Positions 7,832 to 16,997 are shown, counted from the first letter of the stretch. The stretch: DNA of 64,000 nt from Sphingomonas sp. S2M10 (GCF_012650175.1 NZ_JAAILI010000008.1:496001-560000); one strand, 5' to 3'. Notes: generated by a model from the letters alone, not told the origin. A program made the numbers and translations.

Positions 7832-9182
7832 CTGGGTCTTCGTCCTGTTCCTGGCGGCCTTCTTCGGGACCGGCTTTCGCAAGCCGTTCCTGTTCGTGCT
7901 GGTCTATGCCTATATCGACATCGTAGCGCCCCAGCGGCTGACCTATCTGCTGCTCAATTCGCTGCCGATCTCAGCGATGGCGGCAGCGCTGGCGCTCGGC
8001 GGCTTCCTGCTGTTCGACGACAAGCGCGACGTGCGCGTGGCACCCCGCCAACTGCTGATCGTGGCACTGATCGGCTATTGCTGGTTCACGACGCAGAACG
8101 CCGATTTTCCAGCCGAGGCCAGGGACAAATGGGACTGGGTGTGGAAGGCGCTCGCCTTTGCCGCCTTCCTGCCGCTCACCCTGCGCACCCGGTTGCGGAT
8201 CGAGGCGCTGCTGTTGTTCATGGTGCTGTCGGCGAGCTCGATCATCATCGTCGGCGCGATCAAGACGATCCTGTCGGGCGGCGGCTATGGCGAGCTGAAC
8301 CTGATGGTCTCGAACAATTCGGGGCTGTACGAGGGCAGCACCATTTCCACGGTGGCGATCGCGATCCTGCCGCTGATCCTGTGGTTCACCCGGTACGGCA
8401 CGCTCTTCGCGCCGGACTGGCGAACGAAGACCTTTGCCTATGCGCTTTGCTTCGCCTGCCTGTTGATCCCGATCGGCACCTCCACGCGCACCGGGCTGCT
8501 GTGTATCGGGCTGGTCGCGGTGCTGATGCTGCGCGATTCGCAGAAAAAGCTCCTCTATCTCGGCAGCGTGGCGGCGATGGCGCTGCTTGCCCTGCCCTTC
8601 CTGCCCGCCGCCTTCACCGAGCGGATGGGGACGATCAAGACCTATCAGGGCGATGCCTCCGCCTCCACGCGTCTGGCCGTATGGCAATGGACGATGGACT
8701 ATGCGCGCGAACATCCGCTCGGCGGCGGATTCGAGGCCTATCGCCAGAACCAGATCCGCTATGAGAAGATTGCCGTCGAGGACCAGGGCGGCGTCGCCGT
8801 TGTCGATCGCTCGCTGGAGGTGGACAAGGCGCGCGCCTATCACAGCGCCTATTTCGAGATGCTGGGCGAGCAGGGCTATCCGGGGTTGGCGCTGTGGCTG
8901 GCGATCAATCTGGGCGGGCTGTTCCGCATGGAGGTGCTCCGCCGCCGCTATGCGCGTGCCGGAGGCGAGCAGGCCTGGATCGCCCCGCTCGCCGCCGCGC
9001 TGCAGAACGGGCACCTCGTCTACCTGCTCGGTGCCGCGTTCGTGGCGATCGCTTTCCAGCCCTTTGTCTACATGCTGATCGGCGCACAGATCGGGCTCGA
9101 CACCTATTGCGCCCGCAAGCGCGCGGCGGCCGACTGGCGGCCGCTGCACACGCGGCGCACGCGCTCCGCCGCCACGGCGTGA
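7824..9182 (+). CDS. Exosortase A-associated O-glycosylation/O-antigen ligase (TIGR03097 type)
   Basis: 452 residues with about ten to twelve membrane spans and a large periplasmic loop, the layout of the Wzy/WaaL O-antigen ligase superfamily. The start MRDWVFVLFLAAFFGTGFRKPF and the phrase PIGTSTRTGLL followed by STRLAVWQWTMDYAREHPLGGGFEAYR match the exosortase A-associated ligase family. Such proteins transfer a lipid-linked glycan onto a protein or lipid at the periplasmic face. The gene overlaps its neighbours on both sides (small peptide upstream, acyltransferase downstream), showing a tight operon. Confidence 0.88.
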   Translation: MRDWVFVLFLAAFFGTGFRKPFLFVLVYAYIDIVAPQRLTYLLLNSLPISAMAAALALGGFLLFDDKRDVRVAPRQLLIVALIGYCWFTTQNADFPAEARDKWDWVWKALAFAAFLPLTLRTRLRIEALLLFMVLSASSIIIVGAIKTILSGGGYGELNLMVSNNSGLYEGSTISTVAIAILPLILWFTRYGTLFAPDWRTKTFAYALCFACLLIPIGTSTRTGLLCIGLVAVLMLRDSQKKLLYLGSVAAMALLALPFLPAAFTERMGTIKTYQGDASASTRLAVWQWTMDYAREHPLGGGFEAYRQNQIRYEKIAVEDQGGVAVVDRSLEVDKARAYHSAYFEMLGEQGYPGLALWLAINLGGLFRMEVLRRRYARAGGEQAWIAPLAAALQNGHLVYLLGAAFVAIAFQPFVYMLIGAQIGLDTYCARKRAAADWRPLHTRRTRSAATA

Positions 9183-10264
9183 GCAGCAAGGCGGAACTGC
9201 GCGCGCTTACCGCCGCACGCGGCATCGCGGCGTGGTGGGTGGTGCTGTACCATATACGCGGTTCGTTTGCCGGGCTGTCCGGCACTGCCGAGGCGGTGCT
9301 CGCGAAAGGTTATCTCGCGGTCGACTTTTTCTTTCTGCTCTCTGGCTTTGTCCTTGCGCTCCGCCACGGCGAAGGGCTGCGCACCGGCGGCCGAGCGGCC
9401 TTCATGCCCTTTCTTCGCCGGCGGGTGGCGCGAATCTGGCCGCTCCACGCGGCAATGCTCGGCTTCGCGCTGTTGCTGGTCCTACTGCTGCGGGCAAGCG
9501 GCCGCACGACGCAGGACTTCCCGATAGCCGCGCTGCCTGCACACCTGCTGCTCGTGCAGGCCTGGGGATTCGCCGACCCGCTGTCCTGGAACGATCCCGC
9601 CTGGTCCATATCCTGCGAGATGGCCGCCTATCTGCTGTTCCCGCTCTGGGCGCTGGCGATCGACTGGCGCCGCCGCCCGTTCCTCGCCCCGCTGGCGACG
9701 TTGGTGGCCCTGCTGGCGCTGCTCCATGCCGCCTTCGCGCTGCGCGGCGCGGCCGATCTCGGCCAGGATATTGCCCATCTGGGGTGGGTGCGCTGCCTCC
9801 TCGAATTTGCGGCAGGAACCCTGCTGTACGCCCTCTGGGAACGTCAACCCCGAGCAACCCTGTTGCCGCTCCTGCTGGCGGTAACCCTCCCGGCGATCGG
9901 CTGGGTGGCGGGACTGCCCGAAACGGCGGTGGCGCCCGCCGCCATGGCGGCGCTGCTGCTGGTGCTGGCGACAGGCGCGGGGCGGCCGGGTAATCCGCTG
10001 GAACGCCCGGCGCTCCGTCGGCTCGGCACGGTCAGCTATGCCACCTATCTCAGCCACTTTCTGCTGTGGTTCGCGTTCAAGCTTGCCTTGGTCCGCACCG
10101 AGGAAATCGGCTGGCCGCTCGCGGCGCTGTATCTGCTGCTGGTACTCGCCGCGTCGACGGCGCTCCACCGCTGGGTGGAGCGCCCCGCGCAGCGCTGGAT
10201 CAACGCCCTCGGGTTCAGGCCGGGGCGGTCACGTCTTCCAGCGCGGCGATCACCGCGCGGTTGA
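9179..10264 (+). CDS. Acyltransferase family 3 membrane protein (OafA/YrhL type)
   Basis: 361 residues from a GTG at 9179, which overlaps the stop of the ligase gene (GTGA). About ten membrane spans. The opening LRALTAARGIAAWWVVLYHI and GYLAVDFFFLLSGFVLALRHG carry the conserved Arg and His of acyltransferase family 3, which O-acetylates or acylates surface sugars using membrane-embedded chemistry. With the neighbouring glycosyltransferase and ligase it probably decorates the same glycan. The final 15 or so residues are Arg/Pro-rich and lie antisense to the end of the convergent PfpI gene, so the C-terminus may be a late extension. Confidence 0.85.
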   Translation: MSSKAELRALTAARGIAAWWVVLYHIRGSFAGLSGTAEAVLAKGYLAVDFFFLLSGFVLALRHGEGLRTGGRAAFMPFLRRRVARIWPLHAAMLGFALLLVLLLRASGRTTQDFPIAALPAHLLLVQAWGFADPLSWNDPAWSISCEMAAYLLFPLWALAIDWRRRPFLAPLATLVALLALLHAAFALRGAADLGQDIAHLGWVRCLLEFAAGTLLYALWERQPRATLLPLLLAVTLPAIGWVAGLPETAVAPAAMAALLLVLATGAGRPGNPLERPALRRLGTVSYATYLSHFLLWFAFKLALVRTEEIGWPLAALYLLLVLAASTALHRWVERPAQRWINALGFRPGRSRLPARRSPRG

Positions 10265-10766
10265 AGGCGGGGATATCATCCGGCTTGCGGCTGGTGATCA
10301 GGTTGCCGTCGGTCACCACTTCCTGATCGACCACATCGGCGCCGGCATTGGCCAGATCGGTGCGGATCGAGGGCCAGCTGGTCAGCCGTCGGCCGGCGAC
10401 GACATCGGCTTCGGCGAGCAGCCAGGGCGCATGACAGATCGCCGCAACCAGGCGCCCCGAGTCCATGAAGGCGCGGACGATCTCGACCGCCTTGGGCTCC
10501 ATCCGCAGCTTGTCGGGATTGCCGACGCCGCCCGGCAGCACCAGCGCATCAAACTGATCGAGCTCGATCTGGTCGAGCGTCGTGTCTGGCGTGACGCTCT
10601 TGCCCTTCTCGCCGCCGGTCTCACCGGTGATCGGATCGGTCTTGATCGAGGCGAGCGTCACCTGCGCGCCGGCATCGAGCAGCGCCTGGCGCGGTTCGAA
10701 CAGCTCCGATTCCTCGAAACCGTCGGTGGCGAGCATCAGCACGCGCGCATTCTGCAGATTGGCCAT
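10215..10766 (-). CDS. DJ-1/PfpI family protein (type 1 glutamine amidotransferase-like)
   Basis: 183 residues. The core ARVLMLATDGFEESEL, DALVLPGGVGNPDKLR and the nucleophile elbow VAAICHAPWLLAEA contain the conserved Glu (EES), the catalytic Cys (AICHAPW) and the following His of PfpI/YhbO-type proteins. Members act as proteases, chaperones or deglycases that repair glyoxal-damaged macromolecules; which applies here is not decidable from sequence. The start at 10766 fits the family N-terminus. Its 3' end overlaps the convergent acyltransferase gene by 50 bases. Confidence 0.9.
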   Translation of the reverse strand: MANLQNARVLMLATDGFEESELFEPRQALLDAGAQVTLASIKTDPITGETGGEKGKSVTPDTTLDQIELDQFDALVLPGGVGNPDKLRMEPKAVEIVRAFMDSGRLVAAICHAPWLLAEADVVAGRRLTSWPSIRTDLANAGADVVDQEVVTDGNLITSRKPDDIPAFNRAVIAALEDVTAPA

Positions 10767-10884
10767 GGGGGCATCCTTTCCCGTCGTTCGGAATATGCCG
10801 GGCCAACCCGGAGCCCCCTTTCCTTGTTCCGGAACGAATTGTTGCTGCGGCGCATTTGCCCAAGCTCTGCCCCAAGGAACCGCG

Positions 10885-11898
10885 ATGGACAGCGCCGACA
10901 TCGTCTATGTCGAAGACCAGGCCCCCGGCATCACCCGGCGCAAGATGCGCCACGGCTGGGGCTATTTCGACGCGGACGGCACCCGCATTACCGACCGCGA
11001 CGAAATCGATCGGCTGAATGCCATCGGCCTGCCCCCGGCCTATGAGAATGCCTGGTTCTGCCCCGACCCCAACGGCCATATCCAGGCGACCGGCTATGAC
11101 GTGAAGGGCCGCAAGCAATATCGCTACCATATCGGCTTCCGCGAGGCGCAGGAGGCGGCGAAGTACGATCGCTGCGGCATGTTCGGCGAGCGCCTGCCCC
11201 GCCTGCGCCGCAAGGTGGAGGCCGACCTGCGGCTGCGCGGCCTGTGCAAGGACAAGGCGGTCGCCGCCGTCGTCCGCCTGCTCGACCTCGGCTCGATCCG
11301 CGTCGGCAACGAGGCCTATGCGCAGGAGAATAAGAGCTTCGGCGCCACGACGCTGCGCAAGCGGCACGTGAAGGTGGCCGGCGGCACGCTCAAGCTCCAG
11401 TTCCGCGCGAAGTCGGGCAAGCTGCGGGTGATGACCGTTTCGGACAAGTCGCTCAGCCGCTTCGTCAAGCGCTGCCAGGATCTGCCCGGGCAGCATCTGT
11501 TCCGCTGGATCGACGATGCCGGCGAGGCACATCCGGTCACCTCCAGTGACGTCAACGCCTATATCCGCGAGGCGATGGACGCGCCGTTCAGCGCCAAGCA
11601 TTTCCGCACCTGGGGGGCGAGCGTGATCGCCTATCGCACGCTGGCGCAGGCGGCCGAGCCGATCGGCCTCAAGACGCTGCTGGAGCCGGTGACCGAGGCG
11701 CTGGGCAACACCCCCGCCATCGCCCGCAAATCCTATGTCCATCCGCGGCTGATCGAGCTGGCCCGCGACAAGGCCGCCCAGGCGCTGTTCCGCGCAGGGT
11801 TGCGCCTGCCCCGTACGACGCAATATCTCGACCGCTACGAACGCGGCCTGATCGTCTTCCTGGAAACCGATGCGGCGCCGGCCGCGAAAGCCGCCTGA
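10885..11898 (+). CDS. DNA topoisomerase IB
   Basis: 337 residues of the bacterial/poxvirus type IB topoisomerase. The N-terminal domain has GITRRKMRHGWGYFD and LPPAYENAWFCPDPNGHIQATGYDVKGRKQYRYH. The catalytic domain holds KDKAVAAVVRLLD, the Arg-Lys region and the active-site Tyr in ARKSYVHPRL (Y284). It relaxes supercoils by making a transient 3'-phosphotyrosyl nick and needs no ATP or Mg. The ATG at 10885 follows AAGGAAC. It is divergent from the PfpI gene (118 bases) and 13 bases upstream of the MscS gene, probably co-transcribed with it. Confidence 0.93.
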   Translation: MDSADIVYVEDQAPGITRRKMRHGWGYFDADGTRITDRDEIDRLNAIGLPPAYENAWFCPDPNGHIQATGYDVKGRKQYRYHIGFREAQEAAKYDRCGMFGERLPRLRRKVEADLRLRGLCKDKAVAAVVRLLDLGSIRVGNEAYAQENKSFGATTLRKRHVKVAGGTLKLQFRAKSGKLRVMTVSDKSLSRFVKRCQDLPGQHLFRWIDDAGEAHPVTSSDVNAYIREAMDAPFSAKHFRTWGASVIAYRTLAQAAEPIGLKTLLEPVTEALGNTPAIARKSYVHPRLIELARDKAAQALFRAGLRLPRTTQYLDRYERGLIVFLETDAAPAAKAA

Positions 11899-11911
11899 TC
11901 GAAGGAACTGC

Positions 11912-13099
11912 ATGCCAAGCCCCAGCCCCACGCCGTCCCCCGTTCACACGCTGTCCCAGGCACAGATCCAGCAGAATGCCCAGCTGTTCGTCAGCCAGAG
12001 CCGCATCTGGCTGGAGGCGCATTGGCTGCAGGTGCTGATCGCCTTCGGCATCGGCGCGGCGATCGTGGCGCTGCTGCACTGGGTGCGCCGCTGGGGAATC
12101 AAGCTGTGCGCCCGCAAGCCCGGCATCACCGGCTGGGGTTCGATCATCGGCCGCGCCGTCGCCCGCACCGGCAATTTCTTCATCGTGATGACCTCGGCCA
12201 AGCTGGTCTCGGGCTATGCCTATGCGCCGGAGGTGATCGAGAATACGGTGCGCTTCCTGTTCACGATCGCCGCCGCGTTCCAGGCCGCGATCTGGGCGCG
12301 CGAGCTGATCCTCGGCGCCATCGAATATCGCACCCAGTCCGAAGGCTATCAGGGCGAATCGCTGCTCAACGCGCTGGGGCTGATCCGCGTGCTGATCTCG
12401 TTCGCGCTGTTCGCGATCGCGCTGGTGGTGGTGCTCAGCAACGTCGGCGTGAACGTCACCGGCCTGGTCGCCGGTCTCGGCGTTGGCGGCATCGCGATCG
12501 GTTTGGCCGCACAGGGCATCTTCGCCGATCTGTTCGCCGCGCTGTCGATCATCTTCGACCGGCCGTTCCGCCGCGGCGACAAGGTGCAATATGACAGCAC
12601 CATCGGCGTGATCGAGACGATCGGGTTGAAGTCCACCCGCATCCGGGCGTTCACCGGCGAGCAGCGGATCATCTCCAACCGCAATCTGCTCGACAAGGAA
12701 ATCCAGAACATCTCGAACCGCGACCATGTCCGCATCCAGCTGGACATCGGCGTCGCCTATGAAACCCCGCCCGAGAAGCTGGAGGCATTGCCGGAAATGC
12801 TGAGCGCGATCGTCGCCGAAACCGGCATGACTGTGGCGCGTGCCAGCTTCGAAGGGTTTGGCGGCAGCTCGGTGGATTTCAAGCTGTGGTTCGACGTGCC
12901 CGGTGACGACTGGCCAAGTGCGCACAAGGCCCGCGACAAGGTGATCATCGGCATCCTCCGCCGCTTCGCAGAGGAAGGCCTGTCGATCCCGTTCCCCACC
13001 CAGACCACCTACACGGCCGGGCCGGACGGTACGCTGATCATGCCCTATCCCGAGGTGCAGCCGGTGCGGCGAGTGGACAAGGACGAGGGGGAGCGCTGA
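11912..13099 (+). CDS. Mechanosensitive channel, MscS family
   Basis: 395 residues. A short Pro-rich leader is followed by several membrane spans (about residues 40-170). The pore-lining third helix has the Gly/Ala pattern VTGLVAGLGVGGIAIGLAAQGIFADLFAALSIIFDRPFRRGD. The beta domain and C-terminal alpha-beta cage follow. It would sit in the inner membrane and release solutes on hypo-osmotic shock. GAAGGA precedes the ATG by six bases. The family identification is secure. The long N-terminal membrane region is more than E. coli MscS has, placing it among the YbdG/MscM-like larger members. Confidence 0.92.
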   Translation: MPSPSPTPSPVHTLSQAQIQQNAQLFVSQSRIWLEAHWLQVLIAFGIGAAIVALLHWVRRWGIKLCARKPGITGWGSIIGRAVARTGNFFIVMTSAKLVSGYAYAPEVIENTVRFLFTIAAAFQAAIWARELILGAIEYRTQSEGYQGESLLNALGLIRVLISFALFAIALVVVLSNVGVNVTGLVAGLGVGGIAIGLAAQGIFADLFAALSIIFDRPFRRGDKVQYDSTIGVIETIGLKSTRIRAFTGEQRIISNRNLLDKEIQNISNRDHVRIQLDIGVAYETPPEKLEALPEMLSAIVAETGMTVARASFEGFGGSSVDFKLWFDVPGDDWPSAHKARDKVIIGILRRFAEEGLSIPFPTQTTYTAGPDGTLIMPYPEVQPVRRVDKDEGER

Positions 13100-13126
13100 T
13101 CCCTCCGTTAAGTCCGCCGCCCCTCC

Positions 13127-13213
13127 CGAGAAGGCAGGAATCTATTTGCCAGGACGTTGCGGGCTGGCGCCGACGATCCAGCGCTGATGGATGCCCGCCT
13201 TCGCGGCAATGAC
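13127..13213. repeat. Degenerate family-B palindromic repeat
   Basis: Two arms, one near 13127-13145 (GAGAAGGCAGGAATCTAT) and one near 13188-13213 (ATGGATGCCCGCCTTCGCGG), resemble the arms of the repeats at 46558 and 47820. The first arm has several changes, so the copy looks old. It also holds TTGCCAGGACGT, the reverse complement of a stretch found in the 46558 copy. Confidence 0.65.
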
Positions 13214-13241
13214 GGTTTGAGAGCGAGGACCCCCTCACCCC

Positions 13242-13610
13242 TCAATTATATTTCGTCACCAGCCAGCTCCACACGCCCCAGGCGAGCAGCGCCCAAATCC
13301 CCAGCACGATCGCGATGCCGCCCCAGCTCACCGGGCGGTCGTGTGCCGCCTCGGCTGCGGCACGGTGCTCCTGGAACTGCGCGGCGGGGATCAGTCGCTC
13401 GAACAGCCACACGCCGAGCGGGATCAGGATGGCGTCGTCCACCAGCCCCAGCACGGGGATAAAGTCGGGGATCAGGTCGATCGGCGACAGCGCATAGGCC
13501 GCCACCAGCATGCCAACGATCCGCGCAGCCATGGGCGTACGCGGATCGCGGATGGCGAGCCATATGGCATGCGCCTCGGTGCGGACGCGGTGCGCGAGCG
13601 AAGGACCCAT
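13242..13610 (-). CDS. DUF1232 (YkvA-type) membrane protein
   Basis: 122 residues. The central YALSPIDLIPDFIPVLGLVDDAILIPLGVWL is the DUF1232 signature, a short hydrophobic hairpin with conserved Asp and Pro. One further span closes the protein (IAIVLGIWALLAWGVWSWLV). Function is unknown in the family. It is on the minus strand, convergent with the MscS gene, and has a plain promoter-less gap of 41 bases to the next gene upstream. Confidence 0.85.
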   Translation of the reverse strand: MGPSLAHRVRTEAHAIWLAIRDPRTPMAARIVGMLVAAYALSPIDLIPDFIPVLGLVDDAILIPLGVWLFERLIPAAQFQEHRAAAEAAHDRPVSWGGIAIVLGIWALLAWGVWSWLVTKYN

Positions 13611-13651
13611 GCCCCTGAATCGCCCAGCCGCGTGCGCCGGTCAATGCGGCT

Positions 13652-14131
13652 TCAGCCCTCGGCGGTCGTTTCCACCTTGGCGTGGCTGCCAGTCTCGTCC
13701 GACTTGATCTTGCCGCCGAACAGCATCTTCACCTTGCCGGTGAGCGACATGTCGGTTTCCCAAAGCTCGGCATCATCGATGTCGACGCGGAGCAGCGCCA
13801 GGTTGGGGTCCTGCTTGCCGCCTGGAAACCAGGCTTCCACCTGGTTGTTCCACAGCTTTTCGATCATCGCGAAATCGTTGTCGATCCGCGCCGTGCCTGC
13901 CAGGCAGGCGAAGAAGTCGTGGCCCTTCGACACGAACTGCAGCATCGCCGGACCACCCTTGGCCATGCGGTTGTCCTTGCCGATGAAGAAGAAGATCGTA
14001 TCGACCTGATCCTCGTCCAGCTGCGCCGTCAGCGGTGCGCTGTGCTCGCCACCCTGCAGCCCCACCATCATGAAGGGACTGTCAGCCAGCTTGGACCAGA
14101 AATGCTTCTTCAGTTCGACCGTGTCGGCCAT
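13652..14131 (-). CDS. Pyridoxamine 5'-phosphate oxidase-like general stress protein
   Basis: 159 residues. Motifs such as SPFMMVGLQGGEHSAPLTAQLDEDQVDTIFFFIGKDNRMAKGG and VEAWFPGGKQDPNLALLRVD place it in the pyridoxamine-oxidase-like split-barrel FMN family, in the general stress protein 26 branch. Members bind flavin or F420-like cofactors; an actual oxidase role on pyridoxamine phosphate is unlikely. The start at 14131 (MADTVELKKHFW) fits the family and has GGGAGACGATC before it. It lies 47 bases downstream of glk on the same strand. Confidence 0.85.
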   Translation of the reverse strand: MADTVELKKHFWSKLADSPFMMVGLQGGEHSAPLTAQLDEDQVDTIFFFIGKDNRMAKGGPAMLQFVSKGHDFFACLAGTARIDNDFAMIEKLWNNQVEAWFPGGKQDPNLALLRVDIDDAELWETDMSLTGKVKMLFGGKIKSDETGSHAKVETTAEG

Positions 14132-14178
14132 GATCGTCTCCCGGTGTTGGATGTGCCCGGGTAAACGTGCGGGTCGGC

Positions 14179-15129
14179 TCAGGCGTTCCGGATTGCCGCA
14201 GCGGCGCCGATCAGCTCCAGATCGTTGCGGTTGACCAGTGCCACGGGGGTCTCGGCGAGCTGGCGACGAAACGCCGTGCGGGCCTCCATGCGGCGGCGAA
14301 AGCCCGGCTCCTTCAGCTGCGGCTCCAGCGCACGGGCAACGGCGCCGGTCAGATACACGCCGTCCCACGCATCGAAGGTGAGCGCCAGATCGCCGACGAA
14401 CGCGCCGAGATGCTCGACGAACATCCGGACCACCGCATTGCTGATCGGATCGCGCCCGACATTGCGGGTGACGTCTTCCGGCGAGGGCAGACGCTTGCCG
14501 CCGGAGAGCGCTTCATAGGCGAGCAGCAGTCCGTTCGCGCTGAGCAGCGTTTCCACCTCCACCAGACCGCCCCGCGCCTTGCAGAAAGCCGCGAACCGTT
14601 CCTCGTCGCCGCTTTGCGGTGCGAAGCCGATATGCCCGGCCTCGCTCTGCACCGGCACGTGCCGGCCGTCGGCGCTGATCAGCGCCGCGACGCCCAGGCC
14701 GGTGCCGACGCCGATCACCGCATAGTTGCCGCCTTGCGAGATCGGGCGCAGCGGGGCGCCGGGCAGCGCGGTAAACGCTGTCGGCGGCAGACGGGTGAGC
14801 GCCAGCGCGTTGGCGGCGCACTCATTGAGCGCGACCGGCTTCTCGCGCAGCACTGCCTCCACACCTGCAAGCGAGATATACCAGCGACTGCCGGTAAGAT
14901 TGATCAAGTCGCCGCGCACCGCGCCTGCGACCGCCAGCACGCTCGGCAGGCGCGCATCCCGCAGGCCGACTCCGGCAAGATATGCCACCAATGCGCTGGT
15001 GAATGTCTGATGGTCGCTGTTGGAAAAGCGCTTGATCTCGCGCGGCTCCGTGCCTTCCGCCCCACCGGCAAGCCCGAACCGAACCGATTGCCGGCCGATA
15101 TCGGCCACCAGTGCAACGCCATTTTCCAT
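14179..15129 (-). CDS. glk: Glucokinase (Glk family)
   Basis: 316 residues. VALVADIGRQSVRFGLAGG is the N-terminal phosphate-binding motif, and GNYAVIGVGTGLGVAALI the second glycine-rich loop. EAGHIGFAP carries the conserved acidic and His residues of hexokinase-type glucokinases, and GVYLTGAVA is near the C-terminus. It phosphorylates glucose with ATP and feeds the Entner-Doudoroff pathway usual in sphingomonads. The first motif has DIGRQ where most members have DIGGT, a mild divergence in the phosphate-1 loop. GGAGAGAGGG precedes the ATG at 15129. An operator-like palindrome lies 53 bases upstream. Confidence 0.88.
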   Translation of the reverse strand: MENGVALVADIGRQSVRFGLAGGAEGTEPREIKRFSNSDHQTFTSALVAYLAGVGLRDARLPSVLAVAGAVRGDLINLTGSRWYISLAGVEAVLREKPVALNECAANALALTRLPPTAFTALPGAPLRPISQGGNYAVIGVGTGLGVAALISADGRHVPVQSEAGHIGFAPQSGDEERFAAFCKARGGLVEVETLLSANGLLLAYEALSGGKRLPSPEDVTRNVGRDPISNAVVRMFVEHLGAFVGDLALTFDAWDGVYLTGAVARALEPQLKEPGFRRRMEARTAFRRQLAETPVALVNRNDLELIGAAAAIRNA

Positions 15130-15181
15130 CGAGCCCTCTCTCCCTCGCCGGCTTCTTGTTGAAGCTCGGACAGGCGGTATC

Positions 15182-15197
15182 GATAACAATGGTTACC
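15182..15197. promoter_or_regulatory. Operator-like palindrome upstream of glk
   Basis: GATAAC, four bases, GTTACC forms an inverted repeat with five of six positions paired, in the glk promoter region. The style is that of LacI-family sugar operators. No LacI-type gene is in the window, so the regulator is unknown and the call is weak. Confidence 0.3.
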
Positions 15198-15241
15198 GGA
15201 GCAATAAATAACTTCCGATTAGTGTGGTTCCCGCATGTTTT

Positions 15242-15733
15242 TCAGGCGGCGCGCGGGTCCATGCCGAAGCGGTTCACGCCGATGGCGGGCGACCAGTAGA
15301 GCGCGACTACAAGGATCGCGAGCGCGACATGGCCGGCAGTGGGCAGCATCGGCACACCCGGATGCAGCCCGATCACGGATCGGGTCCGGTCCAGATCGCC
15401 TGCCACGCCGATCGCCGCAAGCAGCAGGCCGGGAATCGCCGGCAGCCCCACATCGTGCAGCCGCCGCACGATCAGCCCGATCAGCGGCACGAACAGCGCC
15501 AGCGCCAGCGCTTCTTCCACCGCCACGCGGCGCCAGAAGAGGGTGACGCCAAGCGGCGTAGGGGGATGGAAGAAGTGGAAGGCGAGGAACAGCAGCACTT
15601 CGCCCATTGCGATCAGGATCAGCGCACTGGTCAGTTCGCTGCGCGTCGAGCGGCCGCGAAACACGAAACTTTGTCCAATGGCGCGAAGGCCGGTGCGCAG
15701 CGACACCCCGTCGCGATAGCTGGCTGCTGTCAT
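15242..15733 (-). CDS. DUF805 family membrane protein
   Basis: 163 residues. An N-terminal FVFRGRSTRSELTSALIL matches the DUF805 opening (F..RGR..R.E), followed by four membrane spans and LIVRRLHDVGLPAIPGLL, the conserved RRLHD motif of the family. Function is unknown; these are inner-membrane proteins often near envelope genes. The start at 15733 (MTAASYRDG) is chosen over an ATG at 15754, which would add a short stretch with no family similarity. It is on the same strand as glk, 112 bases upstream of it. Confidence 0.85.
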   Translation of the reverse strand: MTAASYRDGVSLRTGLRAIGQSFVFRGRSTRSELTSALILIAMGEVLLFLAFHFFHPPTPLGVTLFWRRVAVEEALALALFVPLIGLIVRRLHDVGLPAIPGLLLAAIGVAGDLDRTRSVIGLHPGVPMLPTAGHVALAILVVALYWSPAIGVNRFGMDPRAA

Positions 15734-15821
15734 GGGGCGGAGGGTGCAGCGCACCGCACCCTCCGGTCAACCCCTTAGTCCGGTGTTCGAAACCGGGATG
15801 GATCCCGTTTTCAAACGGCGC

Positions 15822-16997
15822 TTACAGGACCTCGAACAGCCCCGCCGCGCCCATGCCGCCGCCGATGCACATGGTGACAACGACATATTTCGCCCCGCGG
15901 CGCTTGCCTTCGATCAGTGCGTGGCCCGTCATCCGCGCGCCCGACATGCCGTAGGGGTGGCCGATCGAAATCGCGCCGCCGTTGACGTTGAGCAGATCGC
16001 CCGGGATGCCGAGCTTGTCACGGCAATAGAGCACCTGGACGGCGAACGCCTCGTTGAGCTCCCACAGGCCGATATCGTCCATCTTCAGGTTGAAGCGCTC
16101 GAGCAGCTTGGGGATGGCATAGACAGGACCGATGCCCATCTCGTCGGGCTTGGTGCCCGCCACCGCCATGCCGACATAGCGGCCGAGCGGGGTAAGGCCG
16201 CGCTGCGACGCGAGCTTCTCTTCCATCAGCACGCACGCCGAGGAGCCGTCCGACAGCTGGCTGGCATTGCCTGCGGTGACCGTGCCGTTCGGCACCACCG
16301 GCTGCAGCGCCTGCAGGCCTTCCAGCGTTGTCTCGGGGCGATTGCCCTCGTCCTTAGAGAGGGTGATCTCCTTCTGCGAGACTTCCTTGGTCTCCTTGTT
16401 GACCAGGTTCATCGTCGCGCTGACGGGCACGATCTCATCATCGAACTTGCCCGCGGCCTGCGCGGCGGCGGTGCGCTGCTGCGACCGGAAGGCATATTCG
16501 TCGCAACGATCGCGGCCGATGCCGTAGCGCGCGGCGACCACTTCGGCGGTCTGGAGCATCGGCATATAGGTGTCGTTGTGCAGACCGATCAATTCGCGAT
16601 CGGGTTCGACGCGCATCTGCGGGGTCTGGACGAGGCTGATCGATTCGACGCCGCCGCCAAGGGCGATGTCCATGTTGTCGACGACGATCTGCTTGGCGGC
16701 GGTCGCGATCGCCATCAGGCCCGAGGCGCACTGGCGGTCGATCGACATGCCGGCGACCTCCACCGGCAGGCCTGCGCGGAGCAGTGCCAGGCGGGCGATG
16801 TTGGGCGCCTGGCTGCCCTGCTGGAGCGCGGCGCCGAAGACGACGTCGTCGACCTGGCCCGGCTCGATGCCTGCCCGCTCGACCGCGGCACGGATCGCGT
16901 GCGCGCCCAGCGTCGGCGCCGGCGTGGCGTTGAACGCCCCGCGATAGGCCCGGCCGATGCCCGTGCGGGCGGTGGAAACGATGACTGCGGAGCGCAT
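15822..16997 (-). CDS. Acetyl-CoA C-acyltransferase (thiolase)
   Basis: 391 residues with all thiolase landmarks: the acyl-accepting Cys in [13 protein letters not shown], the GGVES loop, the active-site [19 protein letters not shown] with the catalytic His, and the second Cys in [16 protein letters not shown] precedes the ATG at 16997. The long insert ([17 protein letters not shown]) and overall similarity suggest a beta-oxidation (FadA-like) or broad-substrate thiolase rather than the PHB-specific PhaA, but I cannot separate them. The MaoC gene 143 bases upstream on the same strand is consistent with fatty acid breakdown; a palindromic repeat lies between them. Confidence 0.93.
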   Translation of the reverse strand: MRSAVIVSTARTGIGRAYRGAFNATPAPTLGAHAIRAAVERAGIEPGQVDDVVFGAALQQGSQAPNIARLALLRAGLPVEVAGMSIDRQCASGLMAIATAAKQIVVDNMDIALGGGVESISLVQTPQMRVEPDRELIGLHNDTYMPMLQTAEVVAARYGIGRDRCDEYAFRSQQRTAAAQAAGKFDDEIVPVSATMNLVNKETKEVSQKEITLSKDEGNRPETTLEGLQALQPVVPNGTVTAGNASQLSDGSSACVLMEEKLASQRGLTPLGRYVGMAVAGTKPDEMGIGPVYAIPKLLERFNLKMDDIGLWELNEAFAVQVLYCRDKLGIPGDLLNVNGGAISIGHPYGMSGARMTGHALIEGKRRGAKYVVVTMCIGGGMGAAGLFEVL

